From Pohlia nutans (Eukaryota; Streptophyta; Bryopsida; Bryales; Mniaceae): DNA of 64,000 nucleotides. Made by a program: the position numbers and the translations under genes. Position 1 is the first letter of the stretch; each line of letters opens with the position of its first letter. The stretch covers positions 6,237,650 through 6,301,649 of the forward strand of contig CM040104.1 in the NCBI GenBank assembly GCA_022496805.1, written 5' to 3'. Below are positions 60,436 to 64,000 of the stretch, piece after piece. The notes under the pieces are model-generated. The model was not told where the DNA came from. It made no database searches and saw only the letters and a program-made list of their open reading frames with translations.

Positions 60436-62365
60436 GGGACTTCAAAACTTCAAAACTTCGACGAGGTCTTAACGTAGACTGATATCATATCTTGAATTTT
60501 TCCCTATCCGCTTTGGACATCTTTTCGCCAGCCTTCGGCGCCTTCGGTCGCTTGTACTTGTTGAACAGGGCCCGAGCATATTCAATGTGCAGCAAATACT
60601 CCGGCGAGTCCCAGTGGTGCTGATTTGTGTTGTTCGTGCGCCTCGACAATTCCGACAGTCTCTCGTAGTTTGATCCCCACACAAACTCACACTAGAAGGT
60701 CTTGTACTTTGCCTTCACACTAGGTGCGACTTTGTCGCTACACACCAGTCGTCTGGCAGCTGACCATGAGTGTTGCCCGTTGATGATGTAGAAGGTTCCC
60801 CCCGCTACCTCCTCCCATGTCTTTGGCTTCTCGTCTGTTTTTGGCATGAGGGTGAGCCTCTGTTTGTTTGGTTGCAGCTGGGACAGAAACACTTGCAGCA
60901 GTGATTCCGCCAGGCTGTCGTGAAATGGCCGATACTTGTGAGTAATAGGCGCAGGCTCCATCTGATCTATGCTCACTTCCTTGATGTGGTCCTCGCCCCA
61001 GATGTACATATCCGCGAATCGGGTCTTGAATTGCGGAAGCTCCAACTGGTACTCCTCTATCTTGATTGCCTTTCTAAGAGGTGTTTTCAGTGGGTGTTTC
61101 ATCGCCTTCTTTGGCAAAGGTACCCCGAGCTCTGCGTCAAGCAGTTCGGCCACGGTTCGCATGTTTCTGGCCGTGGACTTCCGCTTCGTGACTTTCCTCC
61201 GCTTTGGTGCGTTCTCCGGGTCAACTTCCTCCTCGTCCTCGGTGGGATTGGCGGGAGCCTCCTCCTCCTCATCCAGATGTTCATCCTCACTTGATGGTTC
61301 AGCCTCGCGTTGGTAGTTCTTTTCCTCTGACTCTTCACCTGAGGACAGCTCAATTCTTTCCTCCACATTCTGTGGTTGGGACGTCTCCTCTGCGTCCCCT
61401 CTGTTCTTCGTTCTTGTCTCGGAAAGCTCTTCCAATGGCCCGCCTTCCTCTTCGTTGCCCTCGTCGTGGGCTGCATCCTCATTGTCATCTTCATCGCCGC
61501 CTTCTCTGTCACCCTCGACATCCGCTGCGACATTGTCTTCTTCGGCTTCTTCGGTGTTGGGCGTTGTAGATTCAATCAGCATTTCCTCCTCACACTCCTC
61601 TTTCTTAATCTCCTCTTCGTCAATCTCCTCTTCTACAGTGTCGCCCGCAGGCGCTGCCTGTACTTCCTCATCTTTGCGCTTGTCGCGGCTTGGGGCCGGC
61701 GTGACTGCCTCCTGACTTGGTGCCTTTCGTTTTGGCCCGATTACCTTCCCAGCTTCGACGATTAGCTTGTTGGTCTCATTCACATTCTTCATGAAGGCTT
61801 TAAGTGCACGGGTTAGTCTGACAGCATCACCGCTTAGGTTCTCCACACAGTTCTTAGGGAGCATAGGTTTCTTCGTAACTTCCTGAATGCTTTCCTTGAA
61901 TAGTGTGACGGACTCTATGAACTTATCTGCCCGGAAACGATCGGTTCCAGAGAACACAAGGTTTCCCACAGCACCCCCTGCGTTTGCAACCCATAGTATG
62001 GTGTCTGGCTTTTGCACTTTTGCGTCGGTGACTGTCATGCTACTTAGCGCAGCGAATGCTTCTCCTTCACCTGCAAGTAGGGACCCGTCTACGTGGACCT
62101 GAAGCGCATAACCACTATTTCTGGGAAGCTTTACCAACGCTACAAACCACTGCTTGTTCACGAGGTTATCCTTCATGGCAAATTTTTTTCCCTCATTGAA
62201 GTCGCCCCTGATATTCACGTTGTGTATGATTTGGAACAGTTTCTTTAGGTTCCCCGAATATGGCAATCCGACCACCTTCTCTGCGGCCTTCTTCTTCGCC
62301 ATACCTGCATGAGAATTTTATTTGCTTCTGTCAGCACTTGCACGGCAGATAATAGTCACGACTCC

Positions 62366-63972
62366 GCCAGTGTGCACTTGCACGCCGTCAGCGCTGGCTA
62401 CTAGGCCAGTTCTGATGAAGTTTGACGACACAACAGACGTAATGCAAATTTTCCACTCAGATCACTCAGATCACGATCAGAACTTTAGTTCCACTATAGC
62501 GATTGCTATTCTCATTATCATGGTCTGCAAAGCCAGAGTGTACATGCTTTTGTTCGGTTTCAGTAGCCAAGTCAGTGTGCAATTGCACACTGGCATGTTT
62601 ACCTCGACCGGTTCTTATTTATCATCTGATTCTACGGCGTTCAGAATCCTGTTTCCGCTATCCTGACAATCCAAGACTGCACGCCAAGACTACATGTAGA
62701 TGACACTAAGACTACATGTAGACAATGTTGTTTGCACGTGCACATTTGCAGCTTTCTATGCAGTAATGTATAATTATGCTATGCAGTATCCTTATTTTGA
62801 ATGCTTGCGCCCCTTCTGGCGACTGGTAGCACGATCATCGCCTACTGTGTAAGGAATCGCAAGTACTGCCACTGCAATTGCACAGTACCCTCTTAGCCTC
62901 GTGGGGTTTTCCTGTTGCATCTTTTGGAATACCATCGCATTGCCTTCTTCCCGCTTTCATGACACGGATGCAATCCAAGAGAATAACCAGACACAAGTCT
63001 CGCCAGCATGCAATTGCACAGTGGCACCTTCGTCTTAATGCTAAGCGTCAGTGCTGCTTCTTACGAATAAGAAATTTCTGTCAGTCTGTTCCTAGGAGAT
63101 AATTCCACTTCAACATTGCAAATTCGAAATCACGATGACATCCTAGTGTAAGCAAACGCAGGTCACGCCAGTTTGCACTTGCACAATGGCAGCATTGATT
63201 TCATGCTTGCCTTTGCGAAGTGTACATGCTCTAAAGGGACTGACATCACATCGTAGTCCCGAGTGGTCGTCTTCCTATCAACGTTGACATCCTACTGTAA
63301 GTCAACTCGTCTTGCCATTGTGCAGTTGCACAATGGCAGCGTAGTTACAGGGGGTGACTTTGTTAAATCCAAGAGTTTAAGGACACGAAAGTCTCTCCAG
63401 CATGCAATTGCACAATGGCAGCTTGGTGTTATTGCTATGCGTCAATAAAGCTTCTCGCGAATAACAAATTGTCCTAGGTGTGTTGCATCCTTTAAGTATT
63501 GCAATCATTCATCAAAGTATTGCAAAATAAGAAGCACGATGTCATCGTACTGTCTAAGCATACGCATGTCATGTCAGTGTGCTGTTGCACAATAGCTGCA
63601 TGGCCTGAGTGCTATCCTTTTCGAAGCGTAAATTAATTCTATTAAGCGACTGACAACACATCATGCAATTCCCTGTGCTTGTCTTTTGATCAAAGTTAAA
63701 ACCCTACTGTAAGCCGGCACGTCTTGCCATTGTGCAATTGCACATTGGCAGCTGAGTTGCATGGTGTGGCTTTCTTGAAGCGCATTAGATCACATCATAC
63801 ATTGTCCTATGCTGAGGTAAATTACAATCCTCGTCTAATTCCTGACACAAAGCATGAAGCTCATGCTTGCTGCGGACAAGTCTCTACTGTGCAATTGTAC
63901 CATGGCAGCATTGCCGTTGCTACCAGTGGTCACTTGCAGTGGAATCCTTACCAGCGTGCAACTGGAGCAGTG
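62366..63972. repeat. Array of about ten 24-bp palindromes upstream of the ParB-like gene
   Basis: The consensus is GCCA-n-TGTGCAATTGCACA-n-TGGC. Copies start near 62366, 62571, 62867, 63002, 63167, 63314, 63397, 63573, 63726 and 63884, with a weak one at 63951. Typical spacing is 75-200 bp, often about 150-160. The sequence between them is a strongly decayed tandem repeat (ACATCCTACTGTAAG and similar words). The palindromes are far better conserved than the spacers. That suggests binding sites for a dimeric protein. The array runs up to the window edge and may continue. Confidence 0.8.
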
Positions 63973-64000
63973 ATTACTGGCCGTGCACACGCTCTACAGT

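Larger units (their letters stand above)
56815..62302 (-). pseudogene. Second ParB-like / methyltransferase-like gene, broken
   Basis: Exon 1 (62302 to about 60490) starts MAKKKAAEKV and has a long Glu/Asp-rich linker with TKRK-type basic patches. It ends with GGTFYIINGQHSWSAARRL, a ParB/DGQHR-like signature, then TNNTNQHH. Further exons are 59007-60102, 58694-58970, 56989-58569 and 56815-56868, with good splice signals. Across exons 2-4 come WMVISHANTGKEAL, then HLKEGAWTVTHS, then RTLLCITAGRKCMIAATMLG. These resemble a degenerate methyltransferase fold in the same order as the MULE gene. Exon 4 continues as an acidic tail with a coiled coil (TENQILLKKLEIERKRREEA) and a tandem ALTLESPADVEV repeat. 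Lesions are TAG at 60692, a frameshift near 59,130, and TGA at 58964. The exon 1 donor is unclear. It is probably part of another large element whose ends I could not find. Confidence 0.45.

Noticed and set aside
61099..61765. Long frames on both strands over the acidic linker of the second ParB-like gene
   Set aside because: They are shadows of the Glu/Asp-rich coding strand. The minus-strand frame of exon 1 is the one with domain motifs.
62322..63448. Small plus-strand frames in the palindrome array
   Set aside because: They are short, without domains, and run through the palindromes (recurring HAIAQW-type peptides come from the repeat itself).

Overview
The window is nuclear DNA of a plant. 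The evidence is spliced genes with GT-AG introns, a LysM receptor-like kinase, an AAE3-type oxalyl-CoA synthetase, CACTA, MULE and Stowaway-like elements, and long AT-rich gaps. The abundance of old, unusual DNA transposons (a DD34E Tc1 element, a possible piggyBac-type MITE) fits a large-genome, non-flowering land plant better than a compact angiosperm. I cannot name the species. Identifications rest on motifs read by eye; exons were joined by hand using splice signals and phase.

Layout. 0.64-1.30 kb: one exon of a conserved plant membrane protein, broken by a TAG. 1.3-3.9 kb: AT-rich DNA with small MITEs. 3.90-34.83 kb: what looks like one CACTA (En/Spm) element with matching CACTACAAGAAAA ends and a 3-bp ATG target duplication. 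It carries a TNP2-type transposase (minus strand) and a divergent, intact TNPA-like gene (plus strand). Two elements have jumped into the TNP2 gene. A 17.6-kb MULE (5,323-22,917, 10-bp duplication GCTGGTGTAG) sits in the DUF4216 domain. A 1.6-kb Tc1 element (24,021-25,629, TA duplication) sits in the DUF4218 domain. Removing either restores the TNP2 reading frame locally.

The MULE has two divergent genes. The rightward one is a transposase with WRKY/GCM-like and SWIM zinc fingers. The leftward one is a nine-exon gene that appears to join a ParB-like domain to a DNA N6-adenine/N4-cytosine methyltransferase-like domain. Its introns are filled with minisatellite DNA, including an 87-bp tandem array. 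Both genes are broken.

34.8-41.3 kb is AT-rich, with long hairpins and MITEs. 41.3-44.1 kb holds a LysM receptor-like kinase with a degenerate kinase (minus strand). 46.3-50.6 kb holds the AAE3 gene (minus strand, five exons). 51.2-51.4 kb holds an orphan first exon with a phage-lysozyme-like look. 54.6-55.3 kb is a 41-bp minisatellite.

56.8-62.3 kb holds a second, diverged gene with the same ParB-like plus methyltransferase-like plan. Upstream of its start, 62.4-64.0 kb carries about ten copies of a 24-bp palindrome (GCCA-n-TGTGCAATTGCACA-n-TGGC); further copies lie in its introns. A ParB-like gene beside an array of palindromes, inside plant DNA, is the strongest candidate here for an undescribed system.
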